Positions 44,958-58,096 of a DNA stretch of 64,000 nt are shown piece after piece. Source of the stretch: Actinostola sp. cb2023. Taxonomy: Eukaryota; Cnidaria; Anthozoa; Actiniaria; Actinostolidae. The stretch spans positions 37,081 through 101,080 of the forward strand of contig JAUJYZ010001167.1 of NCBI GenBank assembly GCA_033675265.1, written 5' to 3'. Below the pieces are notes generated by a model. The model saw only the letters and a list, made by a program, of their open reading frames with translations, was not told the DNA's origin and did no database searches. The position numbers and the translations under genes were made by a program. The first letter of the stretch is position 1. Each line of letters starts with the position of its first letter.

Positions 44958-46032
44958 ATAACAAGACGCTCAATGAGCGTACACTCGGGTATTATGACAA
45001 GGACAATGTCAGTTGCGTGAGGAGGGACCTGACAATGACTGACAGTTGCGTGACGAGGGAGACTATGTATATATGTGTCGGTGAGCATAGATAAAAATCT
45101 CCGAATCGTACTTCCGTAGCACGTACTTGGAACGTTCAGTTGAGGTTCATATTCATGGTCAGACGGTTCTGATAACGTCTTTGGTTTCTTCGTTATCGCA
45201 GAGAAAAGTCGGTCAAATGAAAGGACTTGAGAATTCTTCCCGAACTTCGTATCTTTTAAACATCCAGTTGATTCAGACTACGGTATGATGTGACAAAGCT
45301 CGACCAATCTGCTGTCTCTGCCTATACATTGAAAGATCTTGTTCGATTTATCTCGAAATCAGAAAGGAATTATCGATTAAAAATCAAAAGCTGCTTCTGT
45401 TAGATTTAAGATGTGACCTCAAGTGACCTCAAATACGTTTAAAGACGTACAACAGTGTACCTTAAGAGTCGGAGATCTTTATCTATGAGTCACCGACACA
45501 AATATTATCCCTTGTCACTGAGCGTCTTCTTCTGTAATAGATCCCTAAAATCTAAGGACGTTTTGATTTCGATTGTATTTTTGCCGTTCACTGACCTGTT
45601 TTGAGCGTGGAAATTCTGTTCTAACAAGGATCACACAACTGTAATCGTACTGAATTTTTCAAACGTGGAATAAAATAAACATCCATCGTGAGTTACTGAA
45701 AATAACTCGACTGGCTCGATTGTTTGCATGACTTCTGTACATATAGCTTTCTGTCAATAGATGTACAGTTACATCGCTGGTCGTGAGTTTAATTATAACT
45801 AGAATCCTGACCTTTAATAGCTTGAAGATCTACAGCTGCTTTCAAAACTAAGATTCAAATCTACTTGAGTCCTGTGTGTCGTTTTGTTTTCCCTTATCTG
45901 CTGAGTAATCTTGAAACTCGATACGAGTAAATACGTCGCATACTTTCTTCATTCTTTGACCAAACAAAACTAAAAAAAAACAAGAAAGCCCATTTCATAA
46001 CTCGGGCTTCCTTCGGAAGGGCCCGAGTAATA
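44958..46032 (+). mobile_element. Dispersed hairpin-ended element, copy 2
   Basis: The best-preserved copy: it starts AACAAGACGCTCAATGAGCG and ends GGCTTCCTTCGGAAGGGCCC then GAGTAATAATAAT. AACGCTA occurs on both outer sides (near 44948 and 46036), a possible 7-bp duplication. Shared internal blocks with copies at 9805-10745 and 60713-62810. No coding potential. Confidence 0.6.
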
Positions 46033-46318
46033 ATAATAACGCTAAGGGAAAATCATTGCTCAACATTAACCATGCAACTAGAATGCTTGGACATTACGTC
46101 ACGGTACGCAAAGGGAAATATCAAGCACAAGCCATACGACAATGTTCAACCTCATACCCCTAAGCATGCAAAACTTAACGAGGCAAAGGGAAGGGAAAGC
46201 AAACCAGGGGTTTGTGAGGTAAAGCATGCATAAAGTAAAGATGACGTTGTATCATGTTGTACAGTACCGACTATAGAACACAAACAAGCAACCGAGAAGG
46301 GAAACTGAGGGAAATGCA

Positions 46319-47120
46319 ACTCCACAAACCAGTGTTTGCGAGGCGAAGCACGGAAAACAAACACTCACTTTAGATTTCAACACACGTGCAAACTTTTAGG
46401 GAGCCGAGGGAAATGCAACTCCACAAACCCGGTGTTTGCGAGGCGAAGCACGGTAAACAAAAACTCACTGTAGAGTTCAACACACGTGCAAACCTTTAGG
46501 GAGCCGAGGGAAATGCAACTCCACAAACCCGGTGTTTGCGAGGCGAAGCACGGTAAACAAACACTCACTTTAGATTTCAACACACGTGCAAACTTTTAGG
46601 GAGCCGAGGGAAATGCAACTCCACAAACCCGGTGTTTGCGAGGCGAAGCACGGTAAACAAAAACTCACTGTAGAGTTCAACACACGTGCAAACTTTTAGG
46701 GAGCCGAGGGAAATGCAACTCCACAAACCCGGTGTTTGCGAGGCGAAGCACGGTAAACAAACACTCACTTTAGAGTTCAACATACGTGCAAACTTTTAGG
46801 GAGCCGAGGGAAATGCAACTCCACAAACCCGGTGTTTGCGAGGCGAAGCACGCTATAAAACAAAAACTCACTGTAGAGTTCAACACACGTGCAAACTTTT
46901 AGGGAGCCGAGGGAAATGCAACTCCACAAACCCGGTGTTTGCGAGGCGAAGCACGGTAAACAAACACTCACTTTAGAGTTCAACATACGTGCAAACTTTT
47001 AGGGAGCCGAGGGAAATGCAACTCCACAAACCCGGTGTTTGCGAGGCGAAGCACGCTATAAAACAAAAACTCACTGTAGAGTTCAACACACGTGCAAACT
47101 TTTAGGGAGCCGAGGGAAAT
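46319..47120 (+). repeat. 100-bp satellite with alternating units
   Basis: Eight tandem units of about 100 bp (GGAGCCGAGGGAAATGCAAC… GTTTGCGAGGCGAAGCACG…). Units alternate between CAAACACTCACTTTAGA and CAAAAACTCACTGTAGA types, and later pairs share further changes (CATACG; CTATAAAAC), so the true repeating block is a 200-bp dimer. Minus-strand frames of 67-69 codons recur with the array and are not genes. Confidence 0.88.
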
Positions 47121-47521
47121 CGAACGAACTTGAAAACGACCTAGAAAAAGTTTATACCTGAAAGGACCATGGTCTGGATTCGCAGCAGGTACTTATATAC
47201 TTGGTTGGGTTGAATTCTCAACGCCTGGGCTTGTTCAACAGCAGCTGGGACAGGAATTTGTTCATCGGCCATGACTGAGTAAGGATAGGTAGCATAGTGA
47301 AGGGTTCTTACGCGAACTGGGCAGTAATTAGATGCAGAGCTCTTATTTATACTCGCGCTGCAAGGGACTGGCGCGAATAGTTTTCAGTTTATAGAAAATA
47401 ATGTGTTTATGCCAATTAGGCTGATGTGTCAGGCCTTAATATACTTGAGCAGGTGCTCTACGCACTGAGCTACCGAGGCAACTACAGTGGCCTGGGGCCG
47501 GTTGCATAAAATCTGTACTGA

Positions 47522-49801
47522 CTTAAGGTGACTCGATTGGGTTTTTCCGTAGCGATACCTCTTGCGTTTGAAACACACTTGTGCGTTTGTGAACGATCTA
47601 ATGGTAAATTGAGTATTACACCTTGTTACAGAAAGATCAAAGTTTCTAATGAAGTATGTTTTATGGAGATCGGCGTTACTATGGCAACGCTGAGAGAGAA
47701 TTCCTCTTTTTACATATTCTCGATTTCTATAGATTCTGGGATTAATTTGGGAAAATGCTCTTGTGATCTTATAGTGGATATAATTGTCTCTAGTTCTAGC
47801 GAATATAAGCAAATTCTGTAAGAGCTTTTTTGAGATATCTTCGATTAGAGTTTTTGAGTAAATAAATCAAGCGTAAACAAAGCAATTAAATCAATCATCT
47901 GAAATCCAAGAAAATATAGCGTATTAAAACTTAATTTTAGTCTTGAATTGTTGCAATGATATTGAACTACTTTTCTGCAACAGTTGAGAGAAATCGCTTG
48001 CAATGATATCAAAAAATGTGAGCTCAAGTCATACACGATGAGATATTTACTTTGCTCTTGTTGTCCACAATCCGTTCTATTTTTACTAAAATAATCATAA
48101 CTAAAAATGCCGTCGATAAATTTTGTTTAAAATTGATTATGCTTCAATTTAGATTGTAGTTGTTATGTTCGTATAATCTCAAGCTCATTGAAACATTTTA
48201 AGCCGCCAAATATGAGCTTCAAATCTGATAGTTTTTCTACCCCTATCAGTAGTTGTAAGTTGTTGATTCATTATGCAGCTCTTTTGTTCTAGTTTGTCAC
48301 CTCTCTTGTGCATTCCACCTTCCGAACGCTCTTCCGAAATATGCTAATCTGCAGTATTATAATTGATAAAAAGCATTGCAATATCACACAATCGCTCTAG
48401 TTTTACGCTCGTAGATTTTGCATTGGCACATCAAAAAATAATGACACGTTTTTTTAGTACACAATCATTCTCGCACTCTTCATTTTATTCAAAGAAAACA
48501 TTGGCCTTTTATTTTTCAAATTGAACTTTCAAATAATAAATATATTTTGATATGAAAGTTGCTGGCAGCTCGTCCCCATACTTTGAATAGTTTGATTTAT
48601 TTTCATTTTCATTTCAAAGGAAATGAAAGACGCAAAGGACCGTAGTTATTTTCCACGTCGCGTCGCAAGCTCATTATGAAGCCATTTTAACCGATACAGG
48701 TAAAAGGAAATAAAGAGTATTAGCTTAACGTAGCCTTGTTTAGTTTTGTTGTTTCTTCTCCAGTTTTGAATTGAACTCCTTTCTCCACTCTACCCAGGAA
48801 TGTTTGTCACTCGGTCACACAACATTCTGCTGTATGTTGCTTGCGTTACGAACATGAAACTGCATGTTTCCATCTCATTAGTCTATTTTGTCTTTGAATC
48901 AAGCACCATAAATGATAGCCTCCTTTGCAGGCGTTCTTAGGTGAATGATATTACGAGATTAATACTGCTAACCTCCAAGGAAACATATCTTTTAATGACA
49001 ATCTTTCCCAAGTAAGTCAATCAAAGCGGCTAGCTGTAATGCTCCAATTACTACAGCCGCAAGCTGAGGACAAAGATTTTAAATGGTGGATCTTCTTCAC
49101 AAAATCTTACGTATCAGCTTCCAACAATGAAGGTGATCATAATAGTCTGCGGACTTATAATTAGCTTTGATTTTTAGTGGCGAATTTGGGCTTCAAGTTT
49201 GAGTTGTTAGATCCCAGACATGACGTGTGTTCAAATGTTGCACTAAATTTCAAGCCGAAATGCTTGAAGTTCTGGAGTTTGGTAAAAGGCGCACAATTAA
49301 AAACCCAAATCAATTCTGAGATATGTTTCAGTATATCATTCTAAGCTTACGTAGACGGAGTTTTAGAGATATCAGAGTACCCGCACATATAGAAAATAGT
49401 AATCGCATAATAACGGTGAAATGTAAATAGGAAAAACCTGCTTTGTTTAACCTTGATTTCCCACTTGTTGATTTGCAGTAAATACCTAGATTTTAACTCA
49501 GATATCATGTAGCACCTTTCTAAAATGAATATCCGAAGACAGTTTCGCTTTAGCTGTCTTTATTTTTTCGCGCGATGCGATTTTCTAGAGGTACTTAATT
49601 TTCCCGCTGGATTCAAGCCAATTCAGGCCGCCAGAGGCCTGGATCGATTTTCTCGATTTAAAAAAAAACAACGATTTTTTTTACAAAATGAACATCCGAT
49701 CAGTGGTTTGTACAATATTCCCCTTCTTTAGATCGAATATTAATGTTTTCACTGTGGCCAGAATTTTGGCTATTTTGCTCCATCAGATGTGACATTCTCT
49801 C
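47522..49801. other. Intergenic, no gene seen
   Basis: AT-rich, with short open frames only. TTAAGGTGACTCGATTGGG at 47525 looks like the start of another TTAA-type repeat, but no matching inverted end was found. Confidence 0.4.
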
Positions 49802-51149
49802 TTAAGAGGGAATGTCCACTAATACCAAGCGAAATCAAACATATGTGGCACATGATGAAAAATTAAAAGTCTTCATATTTTGTCCAAAAATACCCTATCA
49901 TAGTCTTAGAAACGTGGTGGGATTTGTTTGTGAAAATATTTATTTAAACGCCAGAAAATAATCAAAATCCGTGACGACCCCGCGTACCTTGAAAAGACAC
50001 GTAAAAATCGCGAGTCGTACCTACTCGTAAACTTCGCTTTTTCTGCTTCGCATCAGATTAAAGTCCTATTTTGAGCTTGCAAAGTCGTAGTCGAAGTGTT
50101 TATGAGTAATTTGAATCCAATTATAAACCCATGGCTTAATTGTAAAGGTCACGGCGAGTCGCTGAAAATCACTAAATTTCGCCTTCTCAAAATTCTTGTT
50201 TTGGAGCAGTTTTTCAAAATAAAGTTTACCCTCCCGGTATAATTCTATTTTACTTGAAATTTAGATTTTTTGAAAGTAGAAATGCTACTGTAAAAGGAGG
50301 TATGAAAATCATTTCCGGGCTTTTTATCAGCGTTGACAAATAAATTTCTTAAAATGCCACTAATCACACATCAATCTGTCAACAACTACTAACAGTCGGC
50401 ACATACCTTGGACCAAATAACCGAAATATTGGCGATTTGTTCTATTTTTCTTTGGTATTCAGTTGTAAACAACAGTTGTATTAATTTAGCTGACCAGAAA
50501 TATCAGTGAGTCTAACCTCTTGTTGACGTGCGGGGTCAACAAGATCAGTTAACATAGATTACTCAAGTACTCAACTTGCAGCTATTTGAAAACCACTCAT
50601 GAATATAATTATTTTGCAATTGAGCTTTGTAAGCGTTGGTTGTGATCCCCTTCTGAAGAAATGTGTAAAAAGAAATCGACATTTTGCCGTGTATCATCTT
50701 CAAGTGTCATCTTAGGTTGAGAAAGTTAATTTATGCAATTAGTGCGGGGAGTTTTAAATATGATTGGCAGATAATGTTTGTTTGTCTGTACAAAAACAAA
50801 CTTCTGTAGGTTCAGTTCCATAATTTTCTCAAGAGAAAGTACTAGAGTTCTTCATAGTTTTGATAGTGGATCAGCGCTTTACCGTGGTATAGTAAATGAA
50901 ACTGGTCATTTGTTCCTTTTTTCGAAAAAAAACAGACTTCGAGACCCGAACATTTTGACTTTTTGCGGGGACCATTCGACACCCCTAGTTGTTGTTCATG
51001 CAGAGAAAGATGTTTCGGGACACACTCGCAGTGTTGCAGAAGTAGAGCTCGCTGAGAACATTGCAAACATTTCCTTGATAAGTCTCGATATACCACCGGT
51101 ATGCTGTCCACCTCTCTGTAACGGCCTACATTTAATGTTATTGAAACCT

Positions 51150-52320
51150 CTACAACGGCCAGCTCTGCACAACGTCCACCTCTACACAACAACCCTCTCT
51201 ACACATGGGCCACCTCTACAGAACGGCAACTTCTGCACAACGACCACACCTGCACAACGGCCACATCTGCAGAACGGCCACCTCTGCACATCGGCCACCT
51301 GAACACCAATGCACAGCGCCCACTTCTGTACAATACCCACTTCTGCACAACGCCACCTCTGCACAACGGCCACCCGTCCACCAGTGCACAACGCCTACTT
51401 CTGCACAACGGCCATCTCTACACAACGGCCACATCTATACAACGACCGCCTCTACACAACGGCCACCTCTACACAACGGCCACATCTACACAACGGCCAC
51501 CTCTACACAACGACCGAATTCTGCAGAACGACCATCTCTACACAACGGCTAGCTCTACACAACGGCCACCTCTACACAACGGCCACCTCTTCGCAACGGC
51601 CACCCGTCCACCAGTGCACAACGCCCACTTCTGCACAACGCCCACTTCTGCTCATAGACCACCTCTACACAACGGCCACCTCTACACAACGGCCACCTCT
51701 ACACAACGGCCACCTCTACACAACGGCCACATCTACACAACGGTCACCTCTACACAACGACCGAATTCTGCAGAACGACCATCTCTACACAACGACTACC
51801 TCTACACAACGACCGACTTCTGCAGAACGACCATCTCTACACAGCCACCTCTACACAACGGCTACATCTACACAACGGCCACCTCTACACAACGACCGAA
51901 TTCTGCAGAACGACCATCTCTACACAACGGCTAGCTCTACACAACGGCCACCTCTACACAACGGCCACCTCTTCGCAACGGCCACCCGTCCACCAGTGCA
52001 CAACGCCCACTTCTGCACAACGCCCACTTCTGCTCATAGACCACCTCTACACAACGGCCACCTCTGCACTACGGCCACCTCTGCACTACGGCCACCTCTG
52101 CACAACGGCCACCCGTCCACCAGTGCACAACGCCCACTTCTGCACATAGACCACCTCTACACAACGGCCGGCCATCTCTGCACAACGACCACCCGTCCAC
52201 CAGTGCACAACGGTCACCTCCACAGAACGGCCATCTCTACACAACGCCCACCTCTATACAACGCCCACCTCTGCACAACGGCCACCTCTACACAACGGCC
52301 ACCTCTACACAATATTAAAA
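51150..52320 (+). repeat. 17-bp minisatellite, left array
   Basis: About 65-70 copies of ACCTCTACACAACGGCC with variants (CTGCACAACGG, TTCTGCAGAACGACC). Since 17 is not a multiple of 3 and the strand lacks stops, all frames stay open (for example 51309-52373, 354 codons of TQRPPLHNGHLYTTA type). These are not proteins. Confidence 0.9.
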
Positions 52321-52619
52321 ATAGGCCGTTACAAAGAGGTGGATTTAGCCAACTTCCCATAGAGGAGCGATGAGCTGGACAGGGTACGATGCTCCACGTT
52401 GAAATATCACGCGTGAATGAGAATAATGAAGCGGCATGCTAAAATGAACTCGACTTGTGAGTTATTGATTGCAACCGACTGTAAGTGTGTTCCGAAACGT
52501 CTTTCTCGCATGAACAACAACTGCTCACGTTCATATCGCTTGTCAGAGGCGCAAACGCCTCCAACCAGCTTTTGAAAGGTAGAAATGACCAGTTCCATTT
52601 ACTATACCACGGTAAAGCG

Positions 52620-53410
52620 TTGATCCACCGTTGTGCAGGTGGTCGTTGTATTGTGGTGGCCGTTGTGTAGAGATGGTCTTGCTTTTGTGCAGAGGTGGCC
52701 GTTGTGTAGAGGTGGTGGTTGTGTAGAGGTGGCGGTTGTGTAGAGGTGACCGTTGTGTAGAGGTGGCCGTTGTGTAGAGATGGTCGTTCTGCAGAAGTCG
52801 GTCGTTGTGTAGAGGTGGTCGTTGTGTAGAGGTGGCAGTTGTGTAGAGATGGGCGTTGTGTAGAAGTGGGCGTTGTGCACTGGTGGATGGGTGGCCGTTG
52901 TGCAGAGGTGGCCGTTGTGTAGAGGTGGCCGTAGTGTACAGGTGGCGGTTGAGTAGAGGTGGTCGTTGTGTAGAGGTGGCGGTTGTGTAGAGATGGTCGT
53001 TGTGCAGAAGTGGGCGTTGTGCACTGGTGGATGGGTGGCCGTTGTGCGGAGGTGACCGTTGTGTAGAGGTGGCCGTAGTGTACAGGTGGCGGTTGTGTAG
53101 AAATGGTCGTTGTGCAGAGGTGGCCGTTGTGTAGAGGTGGCCGTAGTGTACAGGTGGTCGTTGTGTAGAGGTGGCGGTTGTGTAGAGATGGTTGTTGTGC
53201 AGAAGTGGACATTGTGCAGAAGTGGGCGTTGTGCACGGGTGGGCGGGTGGCCGCTGTGCAGAGGTGGACGTTGTATAGATGTGGCCGTTGTGCAGGTGTG
53301 ATCGTTGTGCATAAGTGGGCATTGTGTAGAGGTGGCCGTTCTTTAGAGGTGGCCCATGTGTAGAGAGGGCCGTTGTGCAGAGGTGGACGCTGTGCAGAGC
53401 TGGCAGTTGT
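52620..53410 (-). repeat. 17-bp minisatellite, right array
   Basis: The same unit in inverted orientation (GGCCGTTGTGTAGAGGT), about 45 copies. Minus-strand open frames up to 368 codons are artefacts of the array running into the arm. Confidence 0.9.
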
Positions 53411-55810
53411 AGAGAGGTTTCAATAACATTAAATGAAGGTGATGGTATATCTAGACTTATCAAGGAAATGTTTGCAATGTTCTCAGTGAGCTCTACTTCT
53501 GCAACACTGCGAGTGTGTCCCGAAACGTCTTTCTCCGCATAAACAACAACTAGGGGTGTCGAATGGTCCCCGCAAAAAGTCAAAATGTTCGGGTCTCGAA
53601 GTCTCGTATTTTCGAAAAAGTCCTCCAGGCCAGCTTTTGAAAGGAACAAATCAGTTACGTTTCATTTACTATACCACGGTAAAGCGCTGATCCACTATCA
53701 AAACTATGAAGAACTTAGTACTTTCTCTTGAGAAAATTATGGGACTGAACCTACGTACAGAAGTTTGTTTTTGTACAGACAAACAAACATTATCTGCCAA
53801 TCATATTTAAAACTCCCCGCACTAATTGCATAAATTAACTTTCTCAACCCAAGATGACAAGATGATACACGGCAAAATGTCGATTTCTTTTTACACATTT
53901 CTTCAGAAGGGGATCACAACCAACGCTTACAAAGCTCAATTGCAAAATAATTATATTCATGAGTGGTTTTCAAATAGCTGCAAGTTGAGTACTTGAGTAA
54001 TCTATGTTAACTGATCTTGTTGACCCCGCACGTCAACAAGAGGTTAGACTCACTGATATTTCTGGTCAGCTAAATTAATACAACTGTTGTTTACAACTGA
54101 ATACCAAAGAAAAATAGAACAAATCGCCAAGCTTTCGGTTATTTGGTCCAAAGTATGTGCCGACTGTTAGTAGTTGTTGACAGATTGATGTGTGATTAGT
54201 GGCATTTTAAGAAATTTATTTGTCAACGCTGATAAAAAGCCCGGAAATGATTTTCATACCCCCTTTTACAGTAGCATTTCTACTTTCAAAAAATCTAAAT
54301 TTCAAGTAAAATAGAATTATACCGGGAGGGTAAACTTTATTTTGAAAAACTGCTCCAAAACAAGAATTTTGAGAAGGCGAAATTTAGTGATTTTCAGCGA
54401 CTCGCCGTGACCTTTACAATTTAAAAGCCATGGGTTTATAATTGGATTCAAATTACTCATAAACACTTCGACTACGACTTTGCAAGCTCAAAATAGGACT
54501 TTAATCTGATGCGAAGCAGAAAAAGCGAAGTTTACGAGTAGGTACGATTCGCGATTTCTTCGTGTCTTTTCAAGGTACGCGGGGTCGTCACGGATTTTGA
54601 TTATTTTCTGGCGTTTAAATAAATATTTTCACAAACAAATCCCACCACGTTTCTAAGACTATGATAGGGTATTTTTGGACAAAATATGAAGACTTTTAAT
54701 TTTTCGTCATGTGCCACCTATCGCTCGATGTTAGTGGACATTCCCTCTTAAGATTGTGATACGGGTTTCCTAAAGCGTGTTGCACGAAAATTACTTAACA
54801 CTTTCGTAAGTGAATTACTTAAGTGGGTGTCTCCGTAAAACACGCCCATCATTTTTACGATCAAAAATGAATTTATCTTATACTCCTGTCTTTTGAAGGC
54901 CTGACATAAGGAATCACTAATATCGATTTGGTTTCTTTGAAAATCATTTAATTATTTTTTTTATATATTTTTTTAATTATCGCGCTGCTCATGGCAATTT
55001 CGAAGTCCAGCAGACTGTAAAATGGCAAGATTTTCCAACTGCCGCATATAGCTAATTCGAGATTAAATGCAATACTTTTTGCATGGGTGTGTAGATATAT
55101 CCTTTTAGTTTCTTCGGCAATTTGGTTTTAAGAAATTGCATCTCACATTGTAACGGAATCAGGAAGAATATGGACCCTCATGCACGCGTTGTATTCATAA
55201 ATCCAAACCACCCCAACTTTGAGGGCTTTTTTCAAAATCGTGGCGCCTGATTCAAACTATTTTACTATGTGTGGATAAAGTACTAATGTTTATCAATGCA
55301 AAGCGCCAATAAAATCTTTCTGCATAGCATTTTTGAAAAAATCGTAAGCGTTCGAACTTTGGGAAAAATGCCCAAATCGAACTTCTGTCAGATTTCGATT
55401 GTTCGAACTAACAACAAAACTAAATAGCTGAATAGGCTTAACCAGAGCTTGGTAGTCATAGTAAGTCCTTCTGAATCGTCTATAACGTGTAGAATAATTG
55501 CTTGACCTCCAAGGTTAGGGAATCAACTGGCGGCCATTGTACGTAAATTCATATTCAACGATCAGTCCAGATCGTAACAGTGTTTTCATGGCTTCTGATG
55601 TTCTTGTAAATTCCATTGTGTGCGAATCTTTAGTGCAAAGAGGCGTCTACAGAGAACCAGTTATACATTTATCAAACAGCAATCGAGAATGGAGCTAAAG
55701 AATTCAAACAGTCAAGTGAGGAAACAACTCAGTTTCAATTCTTAGCCGGGTTCCGTGTTTACAATGAGATCATTCGTTCCCAGTCCCCCTCTCATTTTGT
55801 ACCGGTGAGG

Positions 55811-56681
55811 GCGATTTTATATTTTACGCCCACTTCAAGATGGCGGATATTTCCGAGATGGCCTGGAATCTACTAATATGAGCAGCTCAACTTCCGGTGA
55901 ATCGTCTTCGTATTTTCTTCGAGTTCATATAGAGTAATTCTTGGCAATTTCTTTGTTGGCTAAACTGCAATTGCAATAAATGTTGAAGGTTATACATATT
56001 TGGCGGATAAATCGTGTCAAACAAGCCGCAATTGTATGTAACCGTACGCCGACTCTCATCTGTTATTCGTACCGTTGAGTCGATTATTTCTATGATTTTA
56101 TGACAAGTTGAAGAAACGTATTGAATCCAAACTATCCTATCTTTGTTAAGACGTACAAAGCGATTCAGAACAGCTTTATAAATTTCGATGCCAAGTTTTG
56201 GTTTACGCTGGGCACAGTATACGAGACTGAATAATTTAATTCTGGCGTGACACATCAGACTGCCGTACGCCGAATCTCATTTGTTATTCGTACGAGTCGA
56301 ATTTTTCCACGATAAAGCGTGTTTTATCTTATGCCGCTGTCTTGATGTTTAGTTGTCTTACAATACTTACCGCTTTTTATATGACTCGCGTACGAATATG
56401 GTATCAAATGAGAGTCGGAAAATAAAGCTCCAACTTTATCACAATGGATGGTTTTATTTCAGACAATAAATACATACAATTGCGGATTGTTTGCAACGAT
56501 TTATCCCCCAAATATGTATAACCTTCAACATTTATCGAAGAAAACAAAGAAAATGACAAGAATACTGAACTCTCTGTGCAAGTAATACGATTCACCGGAA
56601 GTTGAGATGCTCATATTAGTAGATTCCAGGCCATCTCGGAAATATCCGCCATCTTGAAGTGGGCGTAAAATATAAAATCGC
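55811..56681. mobile_element. MULE-like TIR element, 871 bp
   Basis: An exact 9-bp duplication CCGGTGAGG at 55802-55810 and 56682-56690 flanks inverted ends of about 95 bp (GCGATTTTATATTTTACGCC…, including AAGATGGCGGATATTTCCG) with one mismatch in the first 85. The 9-bp duplication fits Mutator-like elements. The interior is itself partly inverted (TACGCCGA(C/A)TCTCAT…). No coding potential. Confidence 0.85.
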
Positions 56682-57137
56682 CCGGTGAGGGTGGTAGAGG
56701 GTCATTTCGCTATAAAATATATAAAAAGTCTGGGTATCGTTTTCGTTTTAAAATTCAACTCTAATTAAGAATATGTTGTCTTGTGTATGAATATATATAT
56801 AATTTTTCTATATTTATGTACTCGTGAGATAGTTTATCAACATTTAGGATCAATTTTAGCCGATGGTAGGTGTTTAGAAGTGGCTGGAGCACAAGGTGTA
56901 GTTGTTGCTCTAACAAAGGGAAAACAAATGCAAATGGGAAACAAATGAAACTTTGATTTAACAAAATCGACTTTAGAGGCAGGTCTAGGGTAGGGTAGGG
57001 TAGGATAGGGTAGGGTAGCATAGGGTAGGGTAGAGCAGGGTAGAGTAGGTTAGGATAAGATAGGGTAGGGTAGGATACAGTAGGGTTGGGTAGGGTAGGG
57101 TTGTGTAGGGTAGGGTTCAGTAGGCTAGGGTAGGGTT

Positions 57138-57348
57138 AGCCTGACTTCAGGCTCTCATTTCTGTTTTTTAGTGGGGGGAAGAGGGAGGGACACTGGGGAG
57201 AGAAGAGAGGGGATTGGGGAAAAGAAGGGGATTGAGCCGCTTCCTCTCCCCAATCCCCTCTCTTCTCTCCCCATTCCCCTCCTTCCCTCCCTCTTCCCCT
57301 CCCCTCACTCCCCAAAGAGAAACACAAATAAGAACCTGAAGGCGGGCT
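57138..57348. mobile_element. Purine-rich hairpin MITE
   Basis: Inverted ends AGCC(T/C)G(A/C)CTTCAGG enclose a long GGGGAAGAGGGAGGGA-type stretch and its pyrimidine mirror (57170-57315). One strand half is almost all purine, the other almost all pyrimidine, so it can form a hairpin or triplex. Confidence 0.65.
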
Positions 57349-58096
57349 AGGGTAGGGTAGGCTAGGGACTTTCGTAGTTTATAGTTTGCCTAGCAATTTG
57401 CACCTCATGTATAAAGAACATAACATAAAAAGCCGGGATGGCTGAGCGAGAAAAAGACGAATAGGAAGAAGAAGAGATAACCCACATTAGAGACGAGGAA
57501 TCAAGGTTTGCAGAAGTGCCTGAACATTTTCCATGCCGATCCTAAAATATCTGGCTTTCTGTTGTGCCCGCCTTTTGAATGGGTTGTCAATTTTGTCCAA
57601 TTTTAGGAGTGATCCCTCCCCTGAGTCTCCGATCCTCGTAATAGCGAACTGTCCATAATACCGGGGTGTCCGCAAGGTGAGAGTTGACTGTACATGTATA
57701 ATTAAGTAGAGCTGCTCGGATTTATATGATTTTTGAAAATAAAATATAAAATAAAATATGAAATACAAGTATAAAAATCGCTATATATCATTGTCATCTG
57801 TCGATCAAAAGCAAAGACGAATTCAGCTAGGATGTTCTTCAAGAGTGGGTGCAGCGTTAGAGGCGCACCGTCCGAACAATTGTAATGTGACGTAATTGCG
57901 CACAAAAACAATATAATCAAGAAGCAAGTAGTCCAAGGACTCAGCAAAGACCAATACAACGTATATTTTTGTGGTAACTATATTTCGGCTAGCCAGACTA
58001 GCCTTCTTCAGGTTAGCAACCATGAATGTATTGAACTGATGAATGCTAGTTGAGAGACTCACATTCAAGCGTGAAAGTCTGCGATTGAAAAGAAAA

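Larger units (their letters stand above)
43489..47439. mobile_element. TTAA-flanked TIR element, 3.9 kb
   Basis: TTAA at 43489-43492 and 47436-47439. Inverted ends GGCCTGACACAT(G/C)AGCCTA continue about 70 bp inward to AACTGAAAACTATTC. The interior is composite: an 85-bp direct repeat pair, hairpin-family copy 2 and a 100-bp satellite. No transposase is visible. Confidence 0.75.
43434..47479 (-). pseudogene. tRNA-like gene split by a 3.9-kb insertion
   Basis: The minus-strand 5' half at 47479-47440 has acceptor GCCTCGG and A box TAGCTCAGTGCGTAGAGC. The 3' half at 43488-43434 has B box GGTTCGAATCC in a perfect GCGGG/CCCGC T-stem and acceptor TCGAGCC. The acceptor strands pair at 6 of 7 positions. 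A 15-T Pol III terminator follows (minus strand of 43415-43429). The TTAA element at 43489-47439 separates the halves in the anticodon arm. The anticodon may be CAT (Met-like), but a CTCAAGTATA hairpin disturbs the arm. It could be a tRNA pseudogene or a tRNA-derived SINE head. Confidence 0.6.
49802..54751. mobile_element. 5-kb TTAA-flanked inverted-repeat element
   Basis: TTAA at 49802-49805 and 54748-54751; inverted ends GAGGGAATGTCCACTAA. The arms match over at least 1.3 kb each (49806-51130 and 53430-54747) and continue into 17-bp tandem arrays facing each other (51150-52320 and 52620-53410). The short centre at 52320-52620 repeats part of the arm. No transposase is recognised. An open stretch present in both arms (for example RDPNILTFCGDHSTPLVVV, 50935-50991) has no known domain. 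Confidence 0.82.

Noticed and set aside
44515..45088. Cysteine/leucine-rich minus-strand frames, possible membrane protein
   Set aside because: They overlap each other in two frames, cross the border of the hairpin-ended repeat and have no start context or conserved motif.
46152..46986. Recurrent 67-69 codon minus-strand frames (VCLPCFASQTPGLWSCISLG type)
   Set aside because: They repeat with the 200-bp satellite dimer and have no domain.
51205..53649. Long open frames (up to 368 codons) of TTATSTQRPPLHNGHLY type, superficially like a repeat protein
   Set aside because: A 17-bp minisatellite with no stops on one strand, open in all frames, present in inverted arrays; no start context, no unique domain.
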